A stretch of 64,000 nucleotides of DNA. Origin: Tisiphia sp964030975. Its GTDB lineage: Bacteria; Pseudomonadota; Alphaproteobacteria; Rickettsiales; Rickettsiaceae. Below are positions 38,530-48,682 of this stretch, in pieces. Each line of letters starts with the position of its first letter. Positions within the stretch are counted from its first letter, which is position 1. The notes beneath the pieces were generated by a model. That model worked only from the letters and a program-made list of their open reading frames with translations. It made no database searches and had not been told where the DNA came from. The DNA lies in assembly GCF_964030975.1 (NCBI RefSeq), contig NZ_CAXIQH010000001.1, positions 744,001-808,000 on the forward strand, given 5' to 3'. The position numbers and the translations under genes are program-made.

Positions 38530-38669
38530 TATAGTTATGCCTATAGGATTAGGTGATAAAGAACATAACTATTGTAAGTTGTCATTCCCGCGTAGGCGGG
38601 AATCTAGATACCTGCTTTCGCAGGTATGACACAAAGTCTGTATCACCTAATTCAATAGGTTTCACTATA
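38530..38669. mobile_element. MITE-A copy in IS110 (first)
   Basis: Full length, TATAGTTATGCC to TTTCACTATA. It enters after codon 14 of the IS110 transposase. Confidence 0.9.
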
Positions 38670-39158
38670 TATGTTTATATGAGTCTAACAATAAACCGAT
38701 ATATAATCGTTTTTCCAATGATAAGTTAGGGCATGAAGAACTGATAACACTAATAAAGAATGACGAGATTAAGCTAATAGTATGTGAGCCTACTGGAGGT
38801 TATGAAGCTGAGATTTGCCAAAAATTGTATAATAATAAACAACAGATACATAGGGTCAATACATATAGTTTTAATTCATTTAGTAAATCGGTGAATTTAT
38901 GTAAAACTGATAAGAAGGATGCATTTAAATTAGCATATTATGGCGATAAAATGCAACTTTCAGCAAATTATGTATATCAAGTTGAATCCGAGACTTTGAA
39001 GAGGTATCAGCAAAGGCGGGAAGATTTAGTTCTAATACTGAGTAATGAAAAGAAGAGGCTACATCATAGTATTGATGGTATTGATAAAGAGAATATAGAA
39101 AAGCTCATTAAATTTTTACAGAATGAAATAGCTGAGCTTGATAAAAAATTAAGTGAGG

Positions 39159-39298
39159 TATAGTTATGCTCATAGGATTAGGTGATAAAGACCATAACGA
39201 TTGTAAGTTGTCATTCCCGCGAAGGCGGGAATCTAGATACCTGCTTTCGCAGGTATGACACAAAGTTTGTATCACCTAATTCAATAGGTTTCACTATA
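39159..39298. mobile_element. MITE-A copy in IS110 (second)
   Basis: Full length, TATAGTTATGCTC to TTTCACTATA. Same orientation as the first; the two differ at several bases, so they are separate insertions and not a tandem duplication. Confidence 0.9.
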
Positions 39299-39752
39299 AT
39301 AGATGAGTCAGAAGAGTTAAAAGAGAAGGTGAAAATATTAGAGACTGTACCTGGTATTGGTAAATGTTTGGCTACAAAACTAATTAGTTTTGTACCTGAA
39401 TTGGGGGATAAAAATTATAGTAGTAACGAATTGTCAGCAATTGTGGGGATAGCTCCTTATGCCCGTGATAGTGGTAATAAGCAAGGACGAAGATTTATTA
39501 GAGGCGGTAGGAAAATACCACGGGATGCTTTATATATGGCTGTATTAACTGGCAAAAATGGTTTTCAATATTTAAAAACTTTATATGATAGACTTGTTAA
39601 CAATTTTAAACCTAAGAAAGTTGCTATAGTTGCATGCATGCGTAAACTACTTGAAGTGTGCCATAAACTTATTCAACAAAAACGTTGTTTTGTTATTTAG
39701 ATAAATATTTTTATTTTTTTTTGAAAATTTAGATAAAAGATAATTGCTATAG

Positions 39753-40280
39753 TTACCTCCCTTGAGTGTTATTTAATTGTAGTTTTGATTTATTTAATGG
39801 TGGTGGTCTATTAGATGGAGAGCCTTTACTCATAAATCTTTCTATCATACTATCTACTTTTTTAGTTGTCTCAATTTTCATTTTTAAAGACTCATCTCTT
39901 TCTTTGTCTTCTGGTAGCGGTTTATCAGTTCTAATTGGCTCTTGTGCTTCTAGCTTTAGTTTTATAAAAATATTCAATTTTTCTTTATCGGGATTAGATT
40001 TTGATAATTTATCAGTCGATAACTGTATTTTCTTCAGTTGTTTATGATAAGATTTCTCAGCTACTTCCATCTGGGTCATTACTTTGTCTACATCTTTCAC
40101 TTCTTGTTGTCGTATTTTATCAAGTTCAGATAATTGTTTCTCTACCGGAGCTAAGCCTAATTTCTTATAACCACCACATATTTTTACAATGTTCTCTAAC
40201 TCTTCTAATGCTGTACTACTTACATCTGCTATCTTCTCTTTGTGATATGCTACTGCATAGCTATTATAATGTTCCGCTAC
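39753..40280 (-). pseudogene. Hypothetical coiled-coil protein, C-terminal fragment
   Basis: About 176 codons rich in Lys, Glu and Gln (LEELENIVKICGGYKKL, VDKVMTQMEVAEKSYHKQLKK), with a Pro-rich tail (SNRPPPLNKSKLQ). It is predicted to be helical and soluble. I do not recognise it. Its N-terminal part is removed by the IS630-ended element at 40281, whose end supplies the apparent first codons. It could be the tail of an effector-like or mobilisation protein. Confidence 0.45.
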
Positions 40281-40288
40281 TATAGCAC

Positions 40289-40732
40289 TTAACATATAGG
40301 TTCATACATTATTTTAAACGTTCTACAACTTGCCTCAAATACAGAAATACCTTTATCTAATAATTTTCTAATGTTATTTTTTATCGGAAACCAATGATGT
40401 TCAATAGGATTTAAATCAGGGGAATAAGGTGGTAAAAATTTTAGTTTGCAGCCAGCTTTTTCAATTAATTCTTTAGCCCTTTTGGATTTATGAAAGCTTG
40501 CATTATCAGCAATGACAACCTGTCCAGGCTTTAGCTCCGGCACAAGGCAATTTTCTATATAAGCTTCAAATACCTTACTATCACAGCTCCCAGTAAAGAC
40601 TAGTGATGCGATTAAACTATTCTGATTTAACGCACCAATAAAACTTGTTCTTTCACTACGTTTTCCCGATTTACTCCCATTACAACGACTTCCTTTCATT
40701 GACCATCCATATTCATATGATTCATTATCATT
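40289..40732 (-). pseudogene. IS630 transposase, C-terminal DDE part (left arm)
   Basis: Reads NDNESYEYGWSMKGSRCN ... VVIADNASFHKS ... LPPYSPDLNPIEHHW ... MYEPIC, identical at protein level to the DDE half of the complete copy at 52034-52994. The N-terminal part is replaced by the IS66 end at 40733. Confidence 0.88.
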
Positions 40733-42169
40733 GTATACTTGCAGCAAAACTGCATAACTCTATCTAATTTTTTTGTTAGTATAAAATTTATTTTATAAAT
40801 TTGGGTTCCTACTATGCAAATACCATCAATTACTATTGAGCAAGTAGCTCAGCAATTTAAAGCCTGGCGTCAAACTAAAACTAACAAGTTTGATCCCATA
40901 CCAAACCATCTAAAGGAATTAGTTCGCCAGCTACTCCATCACTATTATTGCCAGTAATTCTTTATCTGCTTCTGATAATACCGGGTTATTATTGTTACTT
41001 GCATCAGTCATTAAATGAATAGAATCAGTCCTATTCTTACGATTCTTTAGTACGTTACCAATATTTTCCCCGCCATGCTTATTACCGGTAAAATATAAAA
41101 CTATCACCTCATTATTTGTAGTTTTAGCACATATAGTAGTGGTATAACAGCTGCGTCCTTTCTTATTTTGAGTACGTAATTTTTTATTGGCTACAGTAAT
41201 TTCTAAAATCCTGGCTCTAGTATCATCAAGGTTCAGTGAACTACATTCGGCAGCCATTTCCAATAATACCCTGTAAATTTCAGCTCCACCACCTTCTTGC
41301 CAAACATCTAAATATTGTTGCCACAACGAGCTATGGGATACAGGAACCCCGCTTAAACTTTGCAACCTAGATAAACGATAGAAGGGAGTACCGTAGGTCT
41401 TTTGTAACACTATTGCACTTTTGCTACTATTTGTCCATTTGTTGATATTTTTATTGTTCATAACTGTATAATCGCAAGCATTACAGCGTAACGTTTTCTT
41501 TACATATCTGTTGACTGTAATTGGAGCATTACCTGTAAATTGTAGCAATTTTCTAGCTTCACTATTATAGAGTTTACCATTATCACAGTGAGGACAGCTA
41601 TCACCACTACAAAAATTCTCAGGAGATAAATAGCTGGTATTCGCATCCTGATAATCATCAAATCCATATTTACCTTGCCAATTACTGCGATCTCTCTTCT
41701 TGGACTCATCGTACTCTTCTTCATTACCACCATTCTTATTATCAGATTCACTCGGTGGTTCTTTTAATGAATCTGAACTATCTTTTTTTTGTTATCTGCC
41801 TTAAAACCAATCATCATCTCCTTAAGCTTATTTATACTGATGTTTGATGATGCTAGCTTGTCTATTAGTTCGTTACAAAATTTCACAAGTTCTATCACCG
41901 CTTGCTGATCATCTCCTGTTAATGAACTTGCCTTAATATGTTGTATTAGTTCTTCTCGTTCCTCAGCACTTAAGGTCGCTACTTTTGGCTTTTTCATTTT
42001 GATTCATTCATTACGTTTAATAATTGAAATGTTATAGTATAACTGATAGTTTTTCAACCAGTTTTTTTACTAATCGGTGATATTTGCATAGTAGGAACCC
42101 AAATTTATAAAATAAATTCATACTACCAAAAAAATTTAATAGAGTTATGCAGTTTTGCTGCAAGTATAC
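40733..42169. mobile_element. IS66 copy B, internally deleted
   Basis: Both GTATAC ends are present. The sequence follows copy A to about 8493 (tnpA codon ~43) and then jumps to about 10184 inside tnpC. The junction lies in CATCACTATT, which occurs at both places in copy A, so the deletion used about 10 bp of homology. tnpB and the C-terminal DDE part of tnpC are lost. Confidence 0.88.
40931..41997 (-). pseudogene. tnpC: IS66 TnpC, C-terminally truncated (copy B)
   Basis: Same N-terminal frame with A8G slippery run at about 41792 as copy A, then the -1 frame from the Cys-rich segment to LLAIIVM, where the deletion junction ends it. It lacks the Glu of the DDE triad. Confidence 0.85.
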
Positions 42170-44103
42170 AAACTTTCCCCATCTGATAATTCATCTTATC
42201 AAATTTGCTATAGAACCTTACACATTCTTATTCATAATGGTGATCCTAGTTCTGCCAAACTCTCCAATGATTGGCTTCCTGTCATTTAAGCTGCTGTCTT
42301 GATTAATTCCGTATTATTTATATATCTTGCATAGGCAAAAGGCGTATAATTCGTAGGATGCTTCTTTGCTTTGCTGCTCTGCTCTTGCAGCCAATTTAAA
42401 TATTTAAAGGCATTGATCTCGTTCTCACTACAAGTCTTTACTATACTATACAGACCACTATGTATCTCAGCACTATTGATTGTTTTAAAGAATAATGAAT
42501 TCTTCCTTTGTAAAATAATGGTACGTAGTGACCTCTCAGCCCAATTATTATCAAGACTGCTAACTGGAATTTTCAAAAATTGCGTCAAACCTTCTTTATT
42601 ATTTAACCAATATTTCATAGCTTGCCCAAACCTACTATTAGGCTCAACTTTCTTGTCGTTAAATAATTCGTCTATTTTGTTATATATGTTTTCTATATAT
42701 TTACTGCTATGTTCCTGATGGTACTTCAGCTTTTCCTCAAGGCTCATCTCTTTACATTGATGTTCATTATGGTAAATCCCACCAGTCTGTTTGAGAAAAT
42801 ATCCGCATTCTTCAGGGTAATATGGTTCATTCTCTGTAAATTTTCTCTGCCCATGTGACAAACAATTGATCATCACTATTATTGCCAGTAATTCTTTATC
42901 TGCTTCTGATAATACCGGGTTATTATTGTTACTTGCATCAGTCATTAAATGAATAGAATCAGTCCTATTCTTACGATTCTTTAGTACGTTACCAATATTT
43001 TCCCCGCCATGCTTATTACCGGTAAAATATAAAACTATCACCTCATTATTGGCAGTCTTAGCACATATAGTAGTGGTATAACAACTGCGTCCTTTCTTAT
43101 TTTGAGCTCGTAATTTTTTATTGGCTACAGTAATTTCTAAAATCCTGGCTCTAGTATCATCAAGGTTCAGTGAACTACATTCGGCAGCCATTTCTAATAA
43201 TACCCTGTAAATTTCAGCTCCACCATCTTCTTGCCAAACATCTAAATATTGTTGCCACAGAGTGCTATATGATACAGGAACCCCGCTTAAACTTTGCAAC
43301 CTAGATAAACGATAGAAGGGAGTACCGTAGGTCTTTTGTAACACTATTGCACTTTTGCTACTATTTGTCCATTTGTTGATATTCTTATTGTTCATAACTG
43401 TATAATCGCAAGCATTACAGCGTAACGTTTTCTTTACATATCTGTTGACTGTAATTGGAGCATTACCTGTAAATTGTAGCAATTTTCTAGCTTCACTATT
43501 ATAGAGTTTACCATTATCACAGTGAGGACAGCTATCACCACTACAAAAATTCTCAGGAGATAAATAGCTGGTATTCGCATCCTGATAATCATCAAATCCA
43601 TATTTACCTTGCCAATTACTGCGATCTCTCTTCTTGGACTCATCGTACTCTTCTTCATTACCACCATTCTTATTATCAGATTCACTCGGTGGTTCTTTTA
43701 ATGAATCTGAACTATCTTTTTTTTGTTATCTGCCTTAAAACCAATCATCATCTCCTTAAGCTTATTTATACTGATGTTTGATGATGCTAGCTTGTCTATT
43801 AGTTCGTTACAAAATTTCACAAGTTCTATCACCGCTTGCTGATCATCTCCTGTTAATGAACTTGCCTTAATATGTTGTATTAGTTCTTCTCGTTCCTCAG
43901 CACTTAAGGTCGCTACTTTTGGCTTTTTCATTTTGATTCATTCATTACGTTTAATAATTGAAATGTTATAGTATAACTGATAGTTTTTCAACCAGTTTTT
44001 TTACTAATCGGTGATATTTGCATAGTAGGAACCCAAATTTATAAAATAAATTCATACTACCAAAAAAATTTAATAGAGTTATGCAGTTTTGCTGCAAGTA
44101 TAC
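42170..44103. mobile_element. IS66 copy C, left end missing
   Basis: Begins inside tnpB (equivalent to about 9475 of copy A) immediately after the right end of copy B, and runs to a normal right end at 44103. The last ~118 bp of tnpB remain (42172-42289). It differs from copy A at scattered bases, mainly 43050-43270, so it is a separate lineage and not a fresh duplicate. Confidence 0.85.
42286..43931 (-). CDS. tnpC: IS66 transposase TnpC (copy C), full length with -1 shift
   Basis: Same organisation as copy A: 77 codons, A8G run near 43726, then the rest in the -1 frame to 42286, with all DDE segments. A few substitutions are present (SYSTLWQQ for SHSSLWQQ, EDGG for EGGG). The substitutions keep the frame open, and the poly-A run is unchanged. 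Confidence 0.83.
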
Positions 44104-44437
44104 GAATAGTTTAATCGCATCACTAGTCTTTACTGGGAGCTGTGATAGTAAGGTATTTGAAGCTTATATAGAAAATTGCCTTGTGCCGGAGCTAAAGCCT
44201 GGACAGGTTGTCATTGCTGATAATGCAAGCTTTCATAAATCCAAAAGGGCTAAAGAATTAATTGAAAAAGCTGGCTGCAAACTAAAATTTTTACCACCTT
44301 ATTCCCCTGATTTAAATCCTATTGAACATCATTGGTTTCCGATAAAAAATAACATTAGAAAATTATTAGATAAAGGTATTTCTGTATTTGAGGCAAGTTG
44401 TAGAACGTTTAAAATAATGTATGAACCTATATGTTAA
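44104..44437 (+). pseudogene. IS630 transposase, C-terminal part (right arm)
   Basis: Continues NSLIASLVFTGSCDSK ... FLPPYSPDLNPIEHHW ... MYEPIC from the IS66 border. It is the inverted duplicate of the left arm but shorter by about 110 bp. Confidence 0.88.
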
Positions 44438-44445
44438 GTGCTATA

Positions 44446-44598
44446 CCTGATTCAGCTGCATATACATTTAAAAAATGTAATGCTCTGATACCCTCATGTT
44501 TTGTTCCTCTCAGCGTTTTACCATCTATTGCATAATGTTTTTCACTTAAATTGTTAGTAAAATATTTTACTAACACCTTATTTAATTGACTAGAATTA
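44446..44598 (-). pseudogene. ISAs1-family transposase fragment
   Basis: The minus-strand reading SQLNKVLVKYFTNNL, HYAIDGKTLRGTKHEGIRAL, HFLNVYAAESG is the first-Asp region of ISAs1-type DDE transposases (IDGKTLRGS...). About 50 codons lie between the IS630 end and the IS3 element. It is not in any usual ORF list because it has no start or stop of its own. Confidence 0.75.
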
Positions 44599-44711
44599 TA
44601 GTGTACCCAAATGTCAAACCAAAAAAAATAAGTTAATCCGTTTTTAACTATATAAAAATTAACTATTTTTTATTATAAATAAAATACAGATAATATAAAA
44701 TTTCAACAGAG

Positions 44712-45707
44712 TTAATCTATTTTTATTGGCTGATAAATATCAGCAGGTCTCTTATAGTTAAGAGATTGATGTCGCCTCTCATTATTATATAGTGAAACCT
44801 ATTGAATTAGGTGATACAAACTTTGTGTCATACCTGCGAAAGCAGGTATCTAGATTCCCGCCTTCGCGGGAATGACAACTTACAATCGTTATGTTCTTTA
44901 TCACCTAATCCTATGAGCATAACTATACCATCTAATAAATTCATTCAATATTTTTTCTAAATCAGAAATATTTTCAGGTTTATAATAGTATATCGCCTCC
45001 TGTTTTATTGTCCTCCATAACCTTTCAATATGTATATTATCAAAGCACCTACCTTTATGATCCATACTGATTTGAATATTATGCTCAATCAATAATTTTA
45101 CAAAATCACCGCTGGTAAATTGAGACCCCTGGTCACTATTAAATATCTCTGGTTTACCTGTTTGCAACGCTTTTTCTAATATAAATACATAAAATTCTCC
45201 TTCTAAACTATGACTTAATCCATATGCTACAACATAACGGCTGTATAAATCAATTATGGCAATGAAATACATAAATCTATCTGGTAATTTTATGTACGTG
45301 ATATCAGTAGTCCAAACTTGATTAATTCTTACAATATCTGCTCCCTCCAGTAAATATGGGTAGCTCTTATGTTCTTTATTTCCTATCGTTGTTATACATT
45401 TCTTTTGTGGATATAACCCTTGAAAGCTAAGTTCTTTCATCAGTCTTTGTACTTTCTTTTTATTAGTATTAAATCCAGTATCTATAAGCTCCGCATATAC
45501 TTTTCTAAAACCATAACGACAATCAGATTTGCTATAAATCTCAGTTATTATATTCGCGAGTTCACTATCATCATTAAGTACAGGTTGATAGTAAAATTTC
45601 GATCTATGAACCTCTAATAACCTTGCGGCGTGCCTAATTGATATATTATCATGAACATCTAACATACTGACGCGACTATCATAATTTATAGTTTTAATTT
45701 TTTTTTA
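44712..45707 (-). pseudogene. IS3 transposase OrfB, interrupted by MITE-A
   Basis: The -1 frame from the A9 run at 45698-45706 gives KIKTINYDSRVSML and continues through HTH_21 (SIRHAARLLEVHRSKFYY) and rve (WTTDITYIKLP, AIIDLYSRYVVAY, FNSDQGSQFTS, CFDNIHIERLWRTIKQE) to FIRWY. There MITE-A enters. After it the frame resumes as NNERRHQSLNYKRP to the stop at 44712. Excision with one TA gives TGG TAT AAT AAT and an intact gene. Confidence 0.9.
44788..44927. mobile_element. MITE-A copy inside IS3 orfB
   Basis: Full length, TATAGTGAAACC to GCATAACTATA. It splits the conserved RWYNNERRHQ motif. Confidence 0.9.
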
Positions 45708-45973
45708 AGAAAATTATTTTCAACTGTAATTTCCCCTATAATCTTGTGTAAGCCATTGATTTCTTGCTCTAATATTTTCAACTGCTTATTTCTTTCTGAT
45801 TCAGGCAGAAAGGCGTCTTTAGCAGAGGCAAGTAATTTCGCTTTCCACTCATGTAAATTACTTTGAGGCACCTTATATTCACTACTAACCTCAACAATAG
45901 TTTTTTTATCACTGATTAATTCTATTGCCAACTTAGCCTTAAATTCTGCAGCATATTGTTTCTTAACGCTCAC
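45686..45973 (-). CDS. IS3 OrfA
   Basis: This 95-residue protein has a HTH (FKAKLAIELISDKKTIVEVSSEYKVPQSNLHEWKAKL) and a leucine-zipper end (LKILEQEINGLHKIIGEITVENNFLKKK). The end has CTT AAA AAA AAA TTA, a slippery run typical of the -1 frameshift that makes the OrfAB transposase in IS3 elements. Confidence 0.9.
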   Translation of the reverse strand: MSVKKQYAAEFKAKLAIELISDKKTIVEVSSEYKVPQSNLHEWKAKLLASAKDAFLPESERNKQLKILEQEINGLHKIIGEITVENNFLKKKLKL

Positions 45974-46055
45974 TTTTTTCTCCTTTCAATTTACTTGCTT
46001 TTTAACAAATTTACTCGGATTAATCTATTTTTTTTGGTCCTATTTTATGGGGTCA

Positions 46056-46291
46056 TTATACCTGTCACGGTCTCCATCATCAGCGTAATGCCCATGCAAA
46101 TGATTATCAGGGTCAATCGGGTGCCTAGTTCTACTCTCCACCTCATGGGTAGTCATTGACTCAAAGCTAATTACCTCAGTATCCTGTGTGCCATTAGTAA
46201 CGCATTTTCGTAGTTTAGAGCCTTCTTGCTGAATAACTAAGTTGATATTTTTGGCAAATTGTTCTTTAAGACCATCTGTTATTTGTTCCAT
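46056..46291 (-). pseudogene. Phage major capsid protein, N-terminal fragment
   Basis: About 79 codons: MEQITDGLKEQFAKNINLVIQQEGSKLRKCV ... SFESMTTHEVESRTRHPIDPDN. This matches the N-terminus of capsid proteins of short-tailed phages (QQ-x-G-S-x-L, then F-E...R-H-x-x-x-P). It is cut by the IS3 element. Gene order with the scaffold and portal supports the call. Confidence 0.65.
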
Positions 46292-46482
46292 TTTTCCTCC
46301 TCAAATAATCTATCAATATTTAAAGTACGATATCATTTATACTAGAATGTGGTAGTTGTTCGCTACACAACTAACGATTTTTCTGGTATATATGATTGAT
46401 AGGTTATTGCGAAGTTGCAGCCTTAAAATGAGTCGTCACCTACATCAAACTTTAATGATTGGTTGGTTACGTTATTTTTTAT

Positions 46483-46632
46483 TAGACTTACTTAGCATAA
46501 GTCAAAGATAGTTGAGGGATTTTTAGGAGAAACGAAGCCGAGTACCGCAGCGTACATAGACGTACGCGAGGAGCGGAGGCGAGTTTCGACACCAAAATCA
46601 CCAACTAGATTGACTTATGCTAAGTAAGTCTA
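46483..46632. mobile_element. MITE-D copy between capsid and scaffold
   Basis: Perfect 23-bp inverted ends (TAGACTTACTTAGCATAAGT at left), TA at both borders. The centre has GAGGGATTTTTAGGAGAAAC and GAGGAGCGGAGGCGAGTTTCG. Its right end supplies the TAG stop of the scaffold gene. Confidence 0.85.
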
Positions 46633-47421
46633 TTGTTTTTTATCATAAGCGATTTTGTACAATTGTTCCCTACGTTTAACAGCTTGCTCATGTCCCGTAT
46701 GGTCTTTACTCTTTAATTTTACCACAAACTCGGGGTCAGATTCAAGTTTTTCTATCTCTGCTAATGCCCCGTCCCTACTGTTAATTGCTGGTAGCTCTTT
46801 ACCAGTTACTAACGAGTCGGATTTTAAGGTTTCACCGACTTTAACTAATAAATCAACTAAAGCTGGTGAGTAATGTGAGTCTTCAATTAATTTAGCCAAT
46901 TCTTTAGTGCCAAACTTAGATAAGGCTGCCTGCATCACTGTCATTTTACTGTCAAAACCTTCACCGTAATTGTCTTTCAGCCAACCAATGTGAGAGTGAC
47001 GTGTTTGCTCAATAGCATTTTGTTGCTGTTTCTGCAAATCCTGCGAAAAACCATACAAAGAATTAAGCAGCTTCTCACCTTGTCTTTTAGATAGCCCGCT
47101 TTGGTAAAACATATCCTCATAACGCGTTAAATATTCTTCATCTTCTTTGGAGCGTTTATCAGTATATCTCTTATCTTCAGGCAGTCCCAAACGACTATAG
47201 AATTTATGCCACTCTTCATCAGAGCTATCATCTTTTGGCACAGCAACTCGCTGATTCAAGCTCTTCTCTGCTTCCAAATAGCTCTGAGCTAAAGATGAGA
47301 CATCCTTGAATTTGCCCAGTGATTCAGCTTTGCGTATTTCCTCAGGCATGTTAGCTAGCCAGTCATTACCAGAGGAAGTAGGGCTAGTTTCATAGTTATT
47401 AGCAGTTACTGCTTTGCTCAT
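46630..47421 (-). CDS. Phage scaffolding protein
   Basis: This 263-residue protein starts SKAVTANNYETSPTSSG, then WLANMPEEIRKAESLGKFKDVSSLAQSYLEAEKSL, the pattern of scaffold/protease-region proteins placed before the capsid in short-tailed phages. It is helical and acidic. The stop is made by the end of a MITE-D, so a short C-terminal tail may be missing. It follows an Rpn-type gene by 3 bases. Confidence 0.65.
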   Translation of the reverse strand: MSKAVTANNYETSPTSSGNDWLANMPEEIRKAESLGKFKDVSSLAQSYLEAEKSLNQRVAVPKDDSSDEEWHKFYSRLGLPEDKRYTDKRSKEDEEYLTRYEDMFYQSGLSKRQGEKLLNSLYGFSQDLQKQQQNAIEQTRHSHIGWLKDNYGEGFDSKMTVMQAALSKFGTKELAKLIEDSHYSPALVDLLVKVGETLKSDSLVTGKELPAINSRDGALAEIEKLESDPEFVVKLKSKDHTGHEQAVKRREQLYKIAYDKKQ

Positions 47422-47424
47422 AGG

Positions 47425-48348
47425 TTATTCTTCTTTTGAATTTTCTAGTTCTTTTTTTAACTTTTTTATTTCTTCAATGGTTAGCCCGGTAAATTCAATT
47501 ATTTCATCTATTGGCTTTCTTCTGGCAAACATTTTCTTTGCTATGGCTATAGCTTTTTTTGCTTCGCCTCTAGCTTCGCCTTCAGCTTCAGCATCTTCAA
47601 TTTGTTGCTGTTCTACCGCTAAATTATCAAAACGAGCTTTGGTCATTTGCTCATAGGTGTTAAGTTCTGCCTCTGACCAGCTAGCTTGGTCTACAGCCTC
47701 AAAGGCTCTCCTTATAATTTCATCCTTACCTATTAAATTCTCTATTTCTGTTAATGTTAATGCACTATCTCCTGCATGCTTAAAAAAATACATCCACTTT
47801 TCTTCAATAGTTTTTAGCTCATTAATAGTTTTATTAAATTTCTCGAGTTCTAAAAAAACAAAGTAAAAATCTTTTAAATCATTGGCATAGCTCTCTGTAT
47901 CTAAAATACGATGTTGTGATTTCCAATGTTTTTTATCGTCAAACATCACAAAATCCGCTATTGCTAAAAATATTACTCCTTTTAATTTGGCGTATACTGC
48001 CATTTTCTTGTGGTTCTCATCTTCTTTAATTATTTGCTGAGAATAGGCTTTAGCTGCATAATATTGGGCTCTTTTCTCAAATCCTGGATGCTTACTTACC
48101 TGCATCTCTACTATGAATTGATTGCCGTGTTGATCTTTACATAAAACATCAACAATAGACTTTTTGTAAATAGCAATATCAGGGTCTTGGATAGTTGGTA
48201 AAAACGTCACCTCAATTATTTTCTCATTTCCTTCACACTTGAGAACATCATTTAAAAAATGCACGAGTATATCTTTGTTCTTTTCAGTACCAAAGATTTT
48301 ACGAAAACAAAAATCATTTTTAGGATCAAGAAACTTTGATAAAAACAT
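47425..48348 (-). CDS. Rpn/PD-(D/E)XK nuclease-family protein
   Basis: The protein has 307 residues. LDPKNDFCFRKIFGTEKNKDILVHFLNDVL is the typical opening of the family. SIVDVLCKDQHGNQFIVEMQV has the nuclease core D-x(n)-E-x-Q, and RAQYYAAKAYSQQI follows. The C-terminal acidic and basic helices (AEAEGEARGEAKKAIAIAKKM, KPIDEIIEFTGLTIEEIKKL) are usual. These genes are common in Rickettsiaceae and related to recombination-promoting nucleases. Its place inside a phage head module suggests later insertion. Confidence 0.88.
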   Translation of the reverse strand: MFLSKFLDPKNDFCFRKIFGTEKNKDILVHFLNDVLKCEGNEKIIEVTFLPTIQDPDIAIYKKSIVDVLCKDQHGNQFIVEMQVSKHPGFEKRAQYYAAKAYSQQIIKEDENHKKMAVYAKLKGVIFLAIADFVMFDDKKHWKSQHRILDTESYANDLKDFYFVFLELEKFNKTINELKTIEEKWMYFFKHAGDSALTLTEIENLIGKDEIIRRAFEAVDQASWSEAELNTYEQMTKARFDNLAVEQQQIEDAEAEGEARGEAKKAIAIAKKMFARRKPIDEIIEFTGLTIEEIKKLKKELENSKEE

Positions 48349-48436
48349 ATAACATAACCTCTTAATTGTTATTAAATATCGCTATTACTTATCTGATTCA
48401 TTAGTATTTTTAGCACCATCGATATTATTAACTCCA

Positions 48437-48673
48437 TCATCTTCTGAAACCTGCGAGCAGATATATAGAAACAACGCTTAGGTAGCCTTCAAGGAAGGCA
48501 GTGTAATCACTTTCCTGCCGAACGAAATTGCTGCGATATATACCACTCATTTGAGCTAAATCCTCTAATACCATCTTACCATCTTCTCCACTAAAAAGCT
48601 TGCAATAAATTGATCTTAATTGCTCTTTTGTTAGTAAATTTGGTGGGGATGAGGAGTTAATTAATAGTTTCAT
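48437..48673 (-). CDS. Bbp19-like phage protein
   Basis: A 78-residue protein, LFSGEDGKMVLEDLAQMSGIYRSNFV ... DYTAFLEGYLSVVSIYLLAG, resembling the small Bbp19 family found next to the portal gene in short-tailed phages (T-x-x-G-x-x-V-L-x-D-L ... EG-x-R). The function is unknown. The end differs from the usual EGxR pattern, so a small frameshift near EGY is possible. Confidence 0.55.
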   Translation of the reverse strand: MKLLINSSSPPNLLTKEQLRSIYCKLFSGEDGKMVLEDLAQMSGIYRSNFVRQESDYTAFLEGYLSVVSIYLLAGFRR

Positions 48674-48682
48674 TTATTCTTC

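Larger units (their letters stand above)
38486..39700 (+). pseudogene. IS110-family transposase interrupted by two MITE-A copies
   Basis: Start ATG 38486 after GAAGGAG. Pieces: MSKIIGLDVSKKWLD (38486-38529), then CLYESNNKPIYNRF ... IKLIVCEPTGGYE ... CKTDKKDAFKLA (38670-39158), then IDESEELKEKVKILETVPGIG ... RGGRKIPRDALYMAVL (39299-39700). The first two pieces form the DEDD domain and the last the Transposase_20 domain. Removing both MITEs with one TA each gives a continuous frame (GAT ATA TGT and GAG GTA ATA). IS110 enzymes are guided by a bridge RNA; no clear noncoding end for such an RNA is seen here. Confidence 0.9.
40281..44445. mobile_element. Composite element: two IS66 copies flanked by inverted IS630 ends
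   Basis: Both borders are the right-hand IS630 end (TATAGCACTTAACATATAGG at the left and its inverse at the right). 40281 to about 40623 and 44104-44445 are inverted repeats of roughly 340 bp. Between them lie IS66 copies B and C head to tail. The outer flanks differ: a coiled-coil gene fragment at left and an ISAs1 fragment at right. Confidence 0.75.
44602..46055. mobile_element. IS3-family element, carries a MITE-A
   Basis: Ends TGTACCCAAA at left and, inverted, TGACCCCATAAA at right. Each is followed inward by CCAAAAAAAATA and TTAATCCG. It contains orfA and orfB on minus. It cuts the phage capsid gene at 46056. No clear target duplication is present (TTATAG versus TTATAC), so one flank may be rearranged. 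Confidence 0.82.
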
